This document shows, in pieces, positions 10,274 to 23,538 of a DNA stretch of 64,000 nt. Location: contig CM055312.2 in NCBI GenBank assembly GCA_029255685.2, positions 68,462,792 through 68,526,791 of the forward strand, written 5' to 3'. The notes below the pieces were generated by a model. That model saw only the letters and a program-made list of their open reading frames with translations, was not told the DNA's origin and searched no databases. The position numbers and the translations under genes are program-made. The DNA is from Silene conica (lineage: Eukaryota > Streptophyta > Magnoliopsida > Caryophyllales > Caryophyllaceae). Within the stretch, counting starts at the first letter, position 1. Every line of letters starts with the position of its first letter.

Positions 10274-10538
10274 TGATGAGTTTATCGATCCGGTACTTAA
10301 GAGGGGGAGGGGGTGAATTAAGTACTCCCTTTTTAAAATATAACTTTTACTCTACTAATTTCGTTGACAGCACACAAACGGATTTAAACAGTATTGAAGA
10401 CTGTCCAAAATATTGTAACCTGTGCTGTGTTTGTGAAATAGTCACGAGATAAAAAAAACGAATAAAGCTACGAAGTACGAAAACTGAAATAAAGAGTAGA
10501 AACAAGACACGCAATTTTTAACGTGGTTCGACCTACTC
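10274..10538 (-). mobile_element. Copia LTR fragment (265 bp)
   Basis: Reverse complement of the end of the 3' LTR at 22451-23538, including the terminal TGATGAGTTTATCG and the neighbouring AATTA target duplication. Diagnostic bases (GCAATTTTTAACGTGGTTCG) match the 3' LTR of that element and not its 5' LTR. It ends abruptly at the junction with block A2. Fossil without coding capacity. Confidence 0.85.
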
Positions 10539-11412
10539 TCAATCGTTTTCTATTTTGAGAAGACATGAGCAATAGTTAAGATTATTATTCTAAGTTAAAA
10601 TGTAATAAGACGGTCACAATACAAATAACACAATACAAATAACACAAACCACAGTCTGATAAGTACAAATAAGACAAACCAGGTGGCGGCCGAAAGCCCC
10701 ACATCAATCCCCCCACTTGCTCGCGGCAAGGGGTACCTAGCTAGGTCCTTAATGTGAACATCTTCTCAGTGGCGGGTCTTATCGAAGAGCGACCGTAGGA
10801 GTGAGAGTCGTTTCCCGCAACGGTCCTACACATTAGTTCTCAATCAGATCCCAATAGCAATATAGTGATATCAGAATATGGCCGTCACAATACTGTTACA
10901 GTCAAATCACACGAAAACTGAGTAGAGAAACCCTACCTCAATAGCAATACAGCAAGAAGAATGCCACAAACGATCTACCAATGCTCATCTATGAATCCTC
11001 CTCCTAAGGATTACATACATACCGATTATACACTAAACGACCATAATATACGATAAAAATACGGTTGGGTAACATTTACTTGATAGAATACATGCTAAGG
11101 TAGATGATCGACGCGTCTAAACCTTTGCTAAACATTCTTGAAGGATTTGAGAGAGGGAAAGGGAAAAGGGATTAGGGTTTATGTATTTTTTCTAATTTAG
11201 GTAAATGAGGCTTTTCACCTCGGTTTAACTTATATAATTACCGCGGTTTGACCTCTGAAAAGAAGCACTCGGCCGAGTAAGACCCACTCGGTCGAGTAAC
11301 ACCTACTCGGCCGAGTTGCACTTACTCGACAGAGTTTGACCTGCTTGACCGAGTTCGACTGACTCGCCCGAGTTGGTCCACAACTCAGCATTTACAAGAG
11401 AGGGGTGTTACA
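10539..11412 (-). mobile_element. Truncated gypsy-like solo LTR (copy 2)
   Basis: Copy of 2799-3691. It ends with the same GTGTTACATAAAT as copy 1 but lacks the other terminus, which was lost at the rearrangement junction. No coding capacity. Confidence 0.7.
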
Positions 11413-11477
11413 TAAATTGCCATCAAACAACCCTTATCGCAAAACTAACTAAACATGCCAATGCTACTACTTACTAC

Positions 11478-12200
11478 CGTGGTTTCCCTTATCCCAACAT
11501 ATTAAAAAATTAGCTACACATGGCTTTGGGATCTACACTTACAATTGGGATGAGAGTATAAAAAGACATAATAAGAATGTTGTAAATTAAATTAATTATA
11601 AGAATAAAGAAACAATAGTAACAAAAGAGCAAGAAATAAAGTCATAAGATTAAGGGAGAAGAAATATTACAAATGATAAAGGCAATGCAAGAGCAATCTA
11701 AAAGTTTGTGATGAAAAGTAATGAGTAAAAAAGTAACAGTAGAAAAGAGTAATGACTGATAGATCGATGATGCATGATTATTGCTAACCTAATCTCTTTT
11801 ATAAGAGAGATTAACTAAAAAGTCTCGAAAACCTAAACTATGCTGCATAAATAAAGCCCATCCGAGAGAAGTTACTCGATCGAGGAATCAAAACCTCTCG
11901 ATCGAGTAAATTTGGCCATAATCACCTCGTTCGAGTAAAAAGTTTATCAAAAGCTCTCGATCGAGCATATTAGTTATCAAAAGCTATCGATCGAGAAGAT
12001 AAAGTACTCGATCGAGTACTTCTCAGCGAGTAATTCCTGCTTCGCGCACTGAATTTCAAATAGCTGCCAATTCTTCATTACTTGTGCGAATCAAGCGATT
12101 TTTACGGCTTTGGAAAGCTAGGAGGATAATATTTCATCAACTAGAATCACCTGATTATCTGTTGTAGAACTCGAGATATAGCTATCCAAAGTAGGCATTA
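11478..12200 (-). mobile_element. Partial Athila/Tat-like LTR (copy 2)
   Basis: Copy of 3760-4480 with the CTCGATCGAG cassette at about 11873-12022. Same landmarks and same eroded ends as copy 1. Confidence 0.55.
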
Positions 12201-12472
12201 GTAAATTGAAGTTCTTCCTTGTTCGCCTAGCTTCCTTTCTTCATTGCGCACCTCAAATAGCTTTTCACTTGGACTTATGGGTGGTTTCACGCTTCCCAAT
12301 GCTCGTGGATTCTGTTCCAATTCCCCATCTTCTAAATGTGTGTACTCGGGACGGTTTCAACTCGGTTTTCACTACTTTCCAGCTTGTTCCTACAAAATAG
12401 CGTGTTCGGGCTAAAGTGATATAAATCATCCAAAAAAGGTACTGAAAAGTATATATAATATGCATGCATCAG

Positions 12473-12759
12473 AATGCGTAGATACACATCTTTGAATGCA
12501 CAGATACACATCTTTCAATGCGTAGATAAACATCTTTGAATGCGTAGATACACATCTCTTAATGCGTAGATAAACATCTTTGAATGCGTAGATACATATC
12601 TCTTAATGCGTAGATAAATATCTTTTAATGCGTAGATAAATATATTTTAATGCGTAGATACACACCTTTAAATGCGTAGAGACAGACATTTAAATGCGTA
12701 GATACACATCTTTGGATGCGTAGATACACTTCTTTGAATGCGTAGATACTAATCTTTAA
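12473..12759. repeat. 22-bp minisatellite (copy 2)
   Basis: Thirteen units, the same number as in copy 1, with only single-base differences. Confidence 0.95.
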
Positions 12760-12763
12760 ATGC

Positions 12764-13453
12764 AACCATATACCCTTTCTAGTCCCGTTTTAGAATATCC
12801 GGCCTCTCTAATTATAATCCTGATTCCTGCCCCACTAAAAAGGGTTCACTCGGCCTCCCCGTACGGTGTCTTTTGTGTTCACTCCCATTTGAATGACTAT
12901 TATAAGGGAAAGGGTTTGGGTTGGATTTGGTGGATCCGCGGTAGCGGTCCGCCTAATCCAACCGTATACCCTTTCCCGTGCTGTTTTAGGATACACGGCC
13001 CCCCTAATTATAATCCCGCCCTACTAAAAAGGGTTTACTTGGCCTCTCCGTAGGGTGTCTATTATATTCGCTCCCGTTCGAATGACTATTATAAGGGAAA
13101 GGGTATAGGGTTTGATTAAGGGGATTCGCTGTAGCGGTCCTCCTAATTGAACTCTATACCCTTTCCCGTCCCGTTTTAGGATACCTGACCCCTCTAATTA
13201 TAGTCCCGCCCCACTAAAAAGGGTTCACACGGCCTCCCCCTTGTGTGTCTTTTGTGTTCGCTTCTGTTTGAATGACAATTATAAGGGAAAGGATATAGGG
13301 TTGGATTAGGCGGACCGCTACACCGTCGCGTTTAAAGCTACCCGACCTCCTAATTATAATCCCGCCCCACTAAAAAGGGTTCACTCGGCCTCCCCATAGG
13401 GTGTCTTTTGTGTCCCCTTCCGTTTGAATGACAATTATAAGGGAAAGGGTATA
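12764..13453. repeat. Foldback-unit tandem array (copy 2)
   Basis: Same number and order of ~195-bp units with terminal inverted repeats as in 5050-5738. Confidence 0.85.
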
Positions 13454-13943
13454 GAATGACAATATGAAAAATGAGGAGGACGATGATCCTCCTTTTGATA
13501 TATAAAGGACATCCTCCTAAAAGCTACAGATATTTCTCCGTCAGAATATATAATACGTTTACATCACTATGTGTTCGAGTAAGAGCATTCGGCTGTTTGA
13601 TCAAGTTGCTTGGCTAGTTAGGTTTGTAGACACAAGTTAACCGTAGAACTTAAATTGGCTATGGGTTGAAGGAAGCGACGTCGACGTCAGTATCACCCGA
13701 CACCCACCCATATATAATCGCAGATACAATTTTACAGATGAGGGAACGTTTATATAGCAGTGATTGCACAAACAATTAACAAGACGGATTTAAATGCTGC
13801 ATTTGAAAAACACAAAAAGATGTTTATGAAAAATGTATATTCTGACCAATAAAGGCCCGAGGCCCAGGCCCGGCCGAGGCGAGGTGAGGCGCGTGCGTGT
13901 GGTGTACGTAGTCTCTACTACTACACATCTAGTAAGACATGGT

Positions 13944-13944
<1 letters not shown>

Positions 13945-14031
<87 letters not shown>
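13945..14031. repeat. (TA)n microsatellite
   Basis: TA tract of about 87 bp before the A2 GGTGAGAAC element, slightly longer than in A1. Confidence 0.95.
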
Positions 14032-14032
<1 letters not shown>

Positions 14033-14034
<2 letters not shown>

Positions 14035-15458
14035 ATCCGGTGAGAACGATCACTCGGTGCAAACGGTGAGAACGAACCCAAATAAGGAAATTAAACAAAA
14101 TTATACCGAAGCATTACATTACACCCGCCCGAATTACAAACGGGAAGCATAAACCCAACTTATGCACTAAACAATCATTATAACCTCACTCTCTTACTTT
14201 TTCTCTCTCCTCTGTAATTTTCTTAATTTCCTTACCTTGTCTCTTCTTCTCATTACCCACTAAAATCTAAATCATACATCCAAATCAATTTCTTTGATTT
14301 TTCTAGACGTACTTCAATTTTCTAACCATAAAAGATTGTTCTGCTCCAATCTCTTTCCCTCTCCTCTTATTATTTTTGTCCATTGCACGTTACTTATCCT
14401 CAATATACAATTCTCAATTCAATTTTCCACAATAAAAAATTCTCCAATTCAATTTTTCGTCAAAATTCTAGATACATTTTTTGACGGAGTAGATACATTT
14501 TATTTTTACTTTTTTACATAAACCTAGATACATTTTTTTACGGAGTAAATACATTTTTTTTAATTTTTTACATAAACCTAGATACATTTTTTGACGGAGT
14601 AGATACATTTATTTTTACTTTTTTACATAAACCTAGACACATTTTTTGACGGAGTAGATACATTTTTTTAACTTTTTTACATAAACTTAAATACATTTTT
14701 TAACGGAGTAGATACATTTTTTGACGGATAGATACATTTTTTGACGGAGTAGATACATTTTTTGACGGAGTAGATGCATTTTTTGACGGAGTAGATACAT
14801 TTTTTTACTTTTTTACACATATATTTTTTGACGGAGTAGATACATTTTTTTACCAATTCTAGACAACTATAAAAGATATTTTTTACTTTAATTTCTAAGT
14901 ACATTTTATAATCATGCAAATACGTCTTTTTTCGTCTAGGTGCTTTTTTTCATCTAGGTGCAATTTTTTTTTTATCTTTTTACATATAGCTAAATACATT
15001 TTTTTTAGGGAGTAGAAACTTTTTTTAAATCTCAGGTACATTTATCCCTAAATATAATACAATGCAAAAAAAACCTCATATAAATGTGATTGGAATTTGA
15101 AATACACCAAGAGAAAACAAAACAATTGGTTTGGATGAATGTGGTTGTGCATAATAGGGGAATTAGTAAAAAAGATTGGGAAATTATAAAGGAGAGAGAA
15201 AGTGTATGTAGTGTGCATGTCTTCTTCATTTTATGAAGGAAGAGGCAAAAGCAAGCAAAACATTCTAACAACGATGACGAGGAGATTCCAGTGGTGTGAG
15301 GTGGTCTATTATGGCACAGTGCCTGGAGTCGTGGGAGTATAGTGTCTTATTTGATTGATGGTTAAGAGAAGATTTAATGTCAGCCTTTTATTTCACTTTA
15401 ATTCAAGGGATGAGATTCGTTCTCACCGTTCTCACCGAGTGATCGTTCTCACCGGATC
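14033..15458. mobile_element. GGTGAGAAC-family TIR element, block A copy 2
   Basis: Intact-looking copy: GGATCCGGTGAGAACGATCA at the left and TGATCGTTCTCACCGGATC at the right, bounded on both sides by TA tracts. The right terminus carries one extra GTTCTCACC relative to copy 1. The internal array occupies about 14464-14852. Non-autonomous, no coding sequence. Confidence 0.8.
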
Positions 15459-15465
15459 TTGCCTC

Positions 15466-15710
<245 letters not shown>

Positions 15711-16797
15711 AGGATCGGGTGAGAACGATTATACGGTGCATACAGTGAGAACGAGTCACGTCCGTTGGATTAAAACACAATCAACGGTTAAGAAATACCC
15801 ACAACCCACATTCTAGATAGATTTTTTGACGGAGTAGATAATTTTTTTTTTTTACCTTTTTACATAAAATTAGATACATTTTTTTACGGAGTACATACTT
15901 TTTTTTTTTTACCTTTTTACGTAAACCTATATACATTTTTTTGACGGAGTAGATACATTTTTTTTTACTTTTTTACGTAAACCTAGATATATTTTTTGAC
16001 GGAATAGATACATTTTTTTTTACTTTTTTTACATAAACCTAGATACATTTTTTGAAGGAGTAGATACATTTTTTTTTACTTTTTTTACATAAACCTAGAC
16101 GCATTTTTTGAAGTAATAGATACATTTTCTTTTACTTTTTTACGTAAACCTAGATACATTTTTTGACGAAGTAGATACATTTTTTTTTTTTACTTTTTTT
16201 ACAACGGGGTAGATTTTTTTTTTTTTTACTTAAACCTAGATATATTTTTTAACGTAGTAGATACATTTTTTTTAATTTTTTACATAAACCTAGATACATT
16301 TTTTTTACTTAAACCTAGATTACCTTTTTTGACGGAATAGTTACATTTTTTTTTTACATAACCCTAGATACATGTTTTGACGGAGTAGATACATTTTTTG
16401 ACTTAAACCTAGATACATTTTTTTACGGAGTAAATATATTTTTTTTTTTACTTTTTACATAAACCTAGTTACATTTTTTGACGGAGTAGATACAATTTTT
16501 TTGCTTAAACATAGATACATTTTTTGACGGGAGTTAAAAAAGCACACAAATTTTAATGACGGGAGTTTGAAAACAAAGCACACAAATTCATTAGCCAAAA
16601 CTCCAAAAGTGCATATATTAGCGATTTAACTCATCTCATTCCGTGTGTTAGCTTGTCTCGTTTTTCATTAACCTCATCGTTCATTTTTTTTTATTACCTT
16701 TATCTTTGCTCTGTTGACTGGCTGGTGGACTATCCATTTTGTAAATTTGACAGCGACCATTCCTTCAAGGCATTTTTTGATGCATTAACCTTTAATT

Positions 16798-17886
16798 TGT
16801 TGGACTCATTGTTGATGATGACAAGTCTTCTATATCTAAACCAGTCTTCGGCTTAATGGATTATCTAGATATTTTGTTGACAGGTCTCGAACAAGCCAAG
16901 GATGCAGAAATGAAGGATGCAGAAATAAAGATGGGCCTATACTCGTGTTTTGCTTAGATGAACTGTGAGGGTAGCGTACTTGTGTTTAATCTTTATTCTC
17001 GGTCCAACGAAGTACGGTTTAAAATATCAAAATAATTTTGAAATTAGTTTTCATGAAATATCTTTCTAAAAAAACAAAATTATTTTGTAGATAAAAATCT
17101 TTGTCAAATAAGGAATGTGTTTCCTAATTAAACTCAAATTGCTAGCCAAAAGATTTTATTCTCTTTAATGATTCTCAAAGATTGACCAAGTATATATACT
17201 TGAGATTTCAACGTGAGAGATCAATGAAAACCTTCTGACTTGTTTTTCACTCTTCAAAAAGCATACTTCTAAAAACAAGTTTGAGCACTCAAAACAGGCT
17301 TTGCAAAAGGACGATCTGAAAAGAATTGATAAAAAAAATCTTTTGCAAACAGTTTTCGAAAACCGTACTTTCAAAGACCGACTTTGATTAAAAGCAAGTT
17401 CGTTTACTCGTGGGATAATTTTGCTCTCCTTTGTTCACATCTATTGAATATCTCAAGGAGACAAAATTGTAATCAGTTTTTATTCACTCAGATGTAAGAA
17501 AAATATTTGGAGTACGGGTTGTACTCGAGTTGCACGATCGGGGTTATCGTGGGGATTGTTTTTGTAATCGGGTTTGGTTATAAAAATAATAAGAGAAAGG
17601 GGTGGACGTAGACCTTTAGAGAGTAGGTTGAACCACGTTAAAAATCGTGTGTCTTGTTTCTACTCTTTATTTCAGTTTTCGTACTTCGTAGCTTTATTCG
17701 TTTTTTTTATCTCGTGACTAATTTCACAAACACAGCACAGGTTACAATATTTTGGACAGTCTTCAATATTGTTTAAATCCGTTTGTGTGCTGTCAACGAA
17801 ATTAGTAGAGTAAAAGTTAAATTTTAAAAAGGGAGTACTTAATTCACCCCCTCCCCCTCTTAAGTACCGGATCGATAAACTCATCA
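16798..17886 (+). repeat. 5' LTR of the copia element
   Basis: TGTTGGACTC...AAACTCATCA; paired with 22451-23538 and followed 2 bp later by the primer-binding site. Confidence 0.9.
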
Positions 17887-17973
17887 ATTGGTATCAGAGC
17901 CTCGTGCTCTTGATTGCTTTACCGCAAAGAGTTTGATCCTTTCTGAGTTTATATATCCTATTTTTGTTTTTCA

Positions 17974-19515
17974 ATGAATTCCAAATCTGTCAAAAGTCCT
18001 GTCTTTGATGGCACGGACTATGGCTGGTGGAAAAATCGTATGATGCATTTCATACAAGGAACGGACTACGAATGTTGGGTAATCATAAAGAATGGTCCCC
18101 TTTCTATCACTTACACCAATTCTAATGGTGCTGAAAGTGAAAAAGAGCCAAAGGACTACACTTCGAGTGATTACAAAAAAGCGGAGAAGAATGCTAGAGC
18201 CATATCACTCTTGCAATCCGGTATCGGAGAATCTGAGACTAGTCGGATTGCAGGATGTAAAACGGCCAAACAAATATGGGATAGTCTAGAACTAGCTCAT
18301 GAGGGAACTGTGCAAGTTAAAAAACAACGTATTGACATTCTAATGCAACAATACGAATCTTTTAAAATGCAACAGGATGAATCCATTAAAAGCATGTTTT
18401 CTCGGTTTTCCAATATAACTAATGAACTTTCCAACCTTGGAAGAACTTTTGATACTGAGGATATTGTCCGTAAAATTTTGAGAAGTCTAACAAAAAAATG
18501 GCAAGCCAAAGTTACTGCTATTGAAGAAGCTAGGGACTTAACTAAACTTACCTATGAAGCTTTGATGGGTTCTCTCATGGCACACGAATTAGTTCTTGAA
18601 AATGATGCCGATGAGAAACCTAAAGCCAAGGGACTAGCCTTGAATGCAGTAACAAGTGATAATGAAAGCGAACTTAAGGATGAAGTAGCTTCATTATCCA
18701 AACGGATTGCCAAAATTATTAGAAAACAAAATCATGGAAAGTTCGATAATTACAAACCAAAGAATTCTGTTTCTTCATCATCTACATCACGTTCCTTGAC
18801 TAGAATGGGTTGTTTCAAATGCGGGGAACGTGATCACCAGATAAGAAATTGTCCTAAGTGGGAAGAAGAAAAATCCAAGGACAAACGTGACAGATCTAAG
18901 CAGAAGTACAAACATGCAATGATGGCTGCTGTCTGGGGTGAGTCTGACTCAGAGGAAGACGATGAAAACCTCAGTGACCAAAAAGAAGAAAATATGTGTC
19001 TTAGATCCATCTACAAGCCCAGCTCGAAAAAGAAGGGAAAGGAAAACATCATAAGATGCCTCATGGCTCACTTAGATACCTCCGACAGTGATTCAGAAAA
19101 TGAAGATGAAGTAAGTCTCTTAAGTCTCAAATCTGAATTAAAATCTTTATCTAAAGAAAAACTTCTGAAACTGTTAGATGAGACGTTAGATGACAATTAT
19201 GACTTGAACAAACGTCTAAGTGCTATGCAATCTGAAATAGAAAGCATAGCGGAGGAGAACATTGATTTAAAACATAATCTGAGAAGTCTTGAGAAACGAA
19301 CAGTCAACCACACTGTCGAATCTGAGTTAGTGTCTAAAAATGAGCATCTTGTAAGCGAAATTCATAGACTTACCAAAGATCTTGAGGAACAAAAAGATGT
19401 TTATGATGCCAGAATTTCTAGATACTCAGATACTTGTTCTAAGTTCGATAGATTAAATGTTGATTATGATGCTCTCTTGTTCAAAAACAAAAAAACTTCT
19501 AGAACGAGTAAATAA
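17974..19515 (+). CDS. Copia gag region (fossil element part)
   Basis: A 513-residue reading frame 87 bp after the 5' LTR. The first ~200 residues have the plant copia gag fold signature (start SKSVKSPVFDGTDYGWW, then an LTKLTYEALMGSLMAHE-like stretch). A CCHC knuckle CFKCGERDHQIRNC lies near residue 283. The C-terminal third is acidic and coiled-coil-like. Such proteins form the nucleocapsid particle of copia elements. A second CCHC-type stretch (CKFCGKTGHVFNAC) lies further on near 19916. It belongs to the broken element 16798-23538 and is not a host gene. Confidence 0.75.
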   Translation: MNSKSVKSPVFDGTDYGWWKNRMMHFIQGTDYECWVIIKNGPLSITYTNSNGAESEKEPKDYTSSDYKKAEKNARAISLLQSGIGESETSRIAGCKTAKQIWDSLELAHEGTVQVKKQRIDILMQQYESFKMQQDESIKSMFSRFSNITNELSNLGRTFDTEDIVRKILRSLTKKWQAKVTAIEEARDLTKLTYEALMGSLMAHELVLENDADEKPKAKGLALNAVTSDNESELKDEVASLSKRIAKIIRKQNHGKFDNYKPKNSVSSSSTSRSLTRMGCFKCGERDHQIRNCPKWEEEKSKDKRDRSKQKYKHAMMAAVWGESDSEEDDENLSDQKEENMCLRSIYKPSSKKKGKENIIRCLMAHLDTSDSDSENEDEVSLLSLKSELKSLSKEKLLKLLDETLDDNYDLNKRLSAMQSEIESIAEENIDLKHNLRSLEKRTVNHTVESELVSKNEHLVSEIHRLTKDLEEQKDVYDARISRYSDTCSKFDRLNVDYDALLFKNKKTSRTSK

Positions 19516-22450
19516 CTTGGAAACGGATTTGGGAAATGCTAGAAATGTTGCGGCAAAATGGGAAGGTAGTAATACAGTGCTAAATTTCTTGGTAAACCAA
19601 TCCAAGAACACAAAGAAATTAGGTCTAGGTTATGATTCGTGTTCTGACAATAGGCAGGATGATTCTCAATATCATACGGTATTTGTTCCAGAACAAAAAT
19701 TAGACACTCTTCCAGACTGTTCAAAACTAAGTGATACAGACTGCATTAAGAGACCAGTTTTCAACGACAGAGATACTCATAAGCATAAGTACGTAGGTTT
19801 GGACACTCCTCCAGACTGCTCAAAACAAAGAAACAGGAACTTTGTCCAAAAACCAGTTCCCAGTGATAGAGATTTTCGTAAGCATAAGTACGTGGGCTTA
19901 CCTGAATATATTATTTGCAAATTTTGTGGAAAAACAGGTCACGTATTTAATGCTTGTGCCAAACGACTGAGACATTTGGATAATAACACAAAAGTCGTCA
20001 AGAAAATGTGGATTAGAAAAGATATTCTTGACACTGTTCGTCATAAGAAGAGACCCAAACTTGTTTGGGTTCCTAGATCATATAACTAATCTTATTTCAG
20101 GGCCATATGAGAGGAGGCCACCGTTGGTATCTTGTTAGTGGATATTCATGACATATGACAGGTAATAAGAACCAATTACTCTCATTAAGGGCTTACAATG
20201 GTGGCATTGTGACATTCAAAGACAACAAAAAGGTGAGATAGTTGGTATTCGCAAAAACGGTAAGTCTTTTTCACATTTCATGGATAATGTGATGATGGTA
20301 AAAGGTCTTAAACACTTGCTTGTTTTTTTTGCGTGATAATGTCGAAAAAGGGAACATATGTTTGAAGTTTTGCAAAACTGAAGATCATCAATTGTTTGAC
20401 TTTTTTACTAAACCATTAGCAAGAGAACAATTTGAGAAAATCTGATTAGAATTAGGTCTTCTAAATAGTAGTTCTTAGCGTCTTTATCCTAATTATTCTC
20501 CTCCCATGACTGACTAATTTGGAAAAGGTGTGCATATGTGATTTCTACGTGTCTCACATGATTTCAGTTTCAATGTAAATTGCTTACTCTAGTCGGTTGT
20601 TGTTTAAAGACTAGTATCGAGTCGTTTTTTGCGTAAAATGTTTAACTCGTATACTCGTAGCATGATTTTTATGGCAAATATAACCCACCCTTCCATCTTA
20701 TACCATATACACCCAGCCCAATTCATAAAAAAACCCAAACTTAAACCAGATAACCAAGCCCAACTCCAAACACCCAAACCCACATACCAATTGCCCGCAA
20801 CCCGTAACCCTTCAACCGACCCGACTTATACATTACTCATGTTTACCCTCTGTTACCCAACTAATTCACTCATCTTCCTCTTTTCACAAACCCTAAAACC
20901 CCAAATTACACCTCCCTCATTCGTCCTTCTCCAATGGCAAAAAAAAAGGAAAACTCCACCAAACCTTGATTTTGTTGCTACAAAATCTCGCAAGCCTCAT
21001 ATACCTTCACCTGAACCTTCTCACCGCCAAAACTACTAAAACCAAACCCTCTGCTCATTCCAGATTCTTGAATGCATCTCTTGAAGAGTCCCCAACTATG
21101 ACTGACGAAGGATCTCCCACGGTTGAGCCCCAATCCGCTGCAAAAGTGACCCATACTAGAGTTGCTCGCCGAAGTAAAAGTGTGAATATCAATGAACCGT
21201 GGAAACTAAGCCCCATTCAAATTAGACGAATATAGTTTTCGGGACAGGGAAGTCGGTAGTTGATGAAGTTGATGATAATGCTCTTATTGAAATTCTGAAA
21301 ACTATCAAAGTATTATCCAATGGAAAGACGACATTTATGAAACGAAGGCGATATATGGAAGATCAGGATGATAATCAGATTTATGATGCTGTGATTATAA
21401 AGGCTTATGTTTTTGCCTCTGTCGACAAAGGGCGCGTTATACAACATCTCCAAAGCGTGGGTATGTCTGACTCTGTTATAATGCAATGTCTTCAACTGAG
21501 TTAACATGATATTCTATCAGGTCGAATTTATTCCTCTGAATGGTTAGAGTAGATACCTGCTTGTGCTTTCCTTCGTAATATTCTTCCAGAACAGAAATGG
21601 GAACGCATATTTTCTGTTACATTTGTGCTTTTTGTTCCTGAAGTTATACGATTTTATCAGACGGATGTGAATCTCTTAAGGCAACCAAAAAAAAAAAAGG
21701 TTAGGCTCTAAGGATGGATATTGTGTTTCGATGTGGATTGTATGACAAACGGAATTTTGGGTCAGATGCATCTCCGCATTGTTAATGATAAGTTGGTAGA
21801 CTTGAAGGGAGATGGATTCGCTGGTGCTAACTCGAGTTTGGGGAATCTGCGTAGCTTAACTTCAGTTGGTGACCCTCTCTGATCTCATAGTTGGTGGACT
21901 TGGAAAAATCGCAACTGAACTGGACTGACTCAAAGATTATCTCTTACACCTTTGCTCCCTATACCTACCATTCTTGACCAGCTCATGACCCTTCATCCCA
22001 AAACCGTAACCCCTCCCTTCATTTGCCATATATTTTATATGCTCGTGTATACTTGCTAAACTTTTGCTCTTGTCTGACTTTTGTGCTATGATGTCTTTTG
22101 ACTGTGTCCGGCAGTTACATTGTTTCTAACCTGATTGTGATGCACTGCGACACCATGTTTTGCACGTCTTTCTCCTTTTGATGATGTCAAGAGGGAGAAA
22201 ATGTTTAGGACTCATGACTCTTAGGCTACTAGTTTATTAGACCTATGACTATGATGCTTTTTCTCTTTGTGTTCTCATAGCAGATGGAAATCTAAACTCT
22301 GATCTCAGTTAATACTCTTAATGTTCTCGATTTCGGCATATTCCCTTTCGTTGTTTAAATTTTTCAATTATTGTTTGATTAAGGGGGAATATATTTATTG
22401 AGGGGGAATGTGACTTAGAAAGGAGACTTGCCATCATCAAAGGGGGAATT

Positions 22451-23538
22451 TGTTGGACTCATTGTTGATGATGACAAGTCTTCTATATCTAAACCAGTCT
22501 TCTGCTTAATGGGTTATCTAGATATTTTGTTGACAGGTCTCGAACAAGCCAAGGATGCAGAAATGAAGGATGCAGAAATAAAGATGGGCCTATACTCGTG
22601 TTTTGCTTAGATGAACTGTGAGGGTAGCGTACTTGTGTTTAATCTTTATTCTCGGTCCAACGAAGTACGGTTTAAAATATCAAAATAATTTTGAAATTAG
22701 TTTTCATGAAATATCTTTCTAAAATAACAAAATTATTTTGTGGATAAAAATCTTTGTCAAATAAGGAATGTGTTTCCTAATTAAACTCAAATTGCTAGCC
22801 AAAAGATTTTATTCTCTTTAATGATTCTCAAAGATTGACCAAGTATATATACTTGGGATTTCAACGTGAGAGATCAATGAAAACCTTCTGACTTGTTTTT
22901 CACTCTTCAAAAAGCATACTTCTAAAAACAAGTTTGAGCACTCAAAACAGGCTTTGCAAAAGGACGATCTGAAAAGAATTGGTAAAAGAAATCTTTTGCA
23001 AACAGTTTTCGAAAACCGTACTTTCAAAGACCGACCTTGATTAAAAGCAAGTTCGTTTACTCGTAGGATAATTTTGCTCTCCTTTGTTCACATCTATTGA
23101 ATATCTCAAGGAGACAAAATTGTAATCAGTTTTTATTCACTCAGATGTAAGAAAAATATTTGGAGTACGGGTTGTACTCGAGTTGCACGATCGGGTTGAT
23201 CGTGGGGATTGTTTTTGTAATCGGGTTTGGTTATAAAAATAATAAGAGAAAGAGGTGGACGTAGACCTTTAGAGAATAGGTCGAACCACGTTAAAAATTG
23301 CGTGTCTTGTTTCTACTCTTTATTTCAGTTTTCGTACTTCGTAGCTTTATTCGTTTTTTTTATCTCGTGACTATTTCACAAACACAGCACAGGTTACAAT
23401 ATTTTGGACAGTCTTCAATACTGTTTAAATCCGTTTGTGTGCTGTCAACGAAATTAGTAGAGTAAAAGTTAAATTTTAAAAAGGGAGTACTTAATTCACC
23501 CCCTCCCCCTCTTAAGTACCGGATCGATAAACTCATCA
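22451..23538 (+). repeat. 3' LTR of the copia element
   Basis: Matches 16798-17886 with about 15-20 differences. Bordered on the right by the target duplication TAATT (23539-23543). Its last ~265 bp were copied into the inverted segment at 10274-10538. Confidence 0.9.

Larger units (their letters stand above)
7727..10538 (-). repeat. Inverted copy of 23.27-31.90 kb without the CACTA insertion
   Basis: This segment is the reverse complement of 31901 back to 31443, then 25676 back to about 23274. It skips exactly the CACTA element and one copy of its 3-bp target duplication. It therefore contains a whole second GGTGAGAAC element (7727-9625), the UTP12-like exon end of another (9645-10273) and 265 bp of a copia LTR (10274-10538). 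Identity to the source is very high apart from array-length differences. Confidence 0.95.
10539..15458 (+). repeat. Block A, copy 2
   Basis: Second copy of 2799-7726. Its left end starts 50 bp inside the gypsy-like LTR and is fused to the copia LTR fragment. Its right end is natural, with the GGTGAGAAC element ending CCGGATCTTGCCTC and running into a TA tract. Indels relative to copy 1 include one palindrome unit near 11290 and 8 bp near 11935, both inside palindrome cassettes, plus TA-tract length changes. Confidence 0.95.
16798..23538 (+). mobile_element. Copia-type LTR element (possibly SIRE/Maximus lineage), broken
   Basis: Two LTRs of about 1.09 kb (16798-17886 and 22451-23538) start TGTTGG and end TCATCA and are flanked by the 5-bp duplication TAATT. 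A primer-binding site TGGTATCAGAGC begins at about 17889, and purine-rich AAAGGGGGAAT motifs precede the 3' LTR. Parts seen are a gag region with CCHC knuckles, a protease-like trace and a trace of the 3' end of pol; most of pol is not recognisable. The A-rich region before the 3' LTR could be the extra 3' region known in SIRE-type elements. It is broken in several places. The LTRs differ at about 15-20 positions (~1.5-2%), suggesting roughly a million years or less under usual plant rates. Confidence 0.85.
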
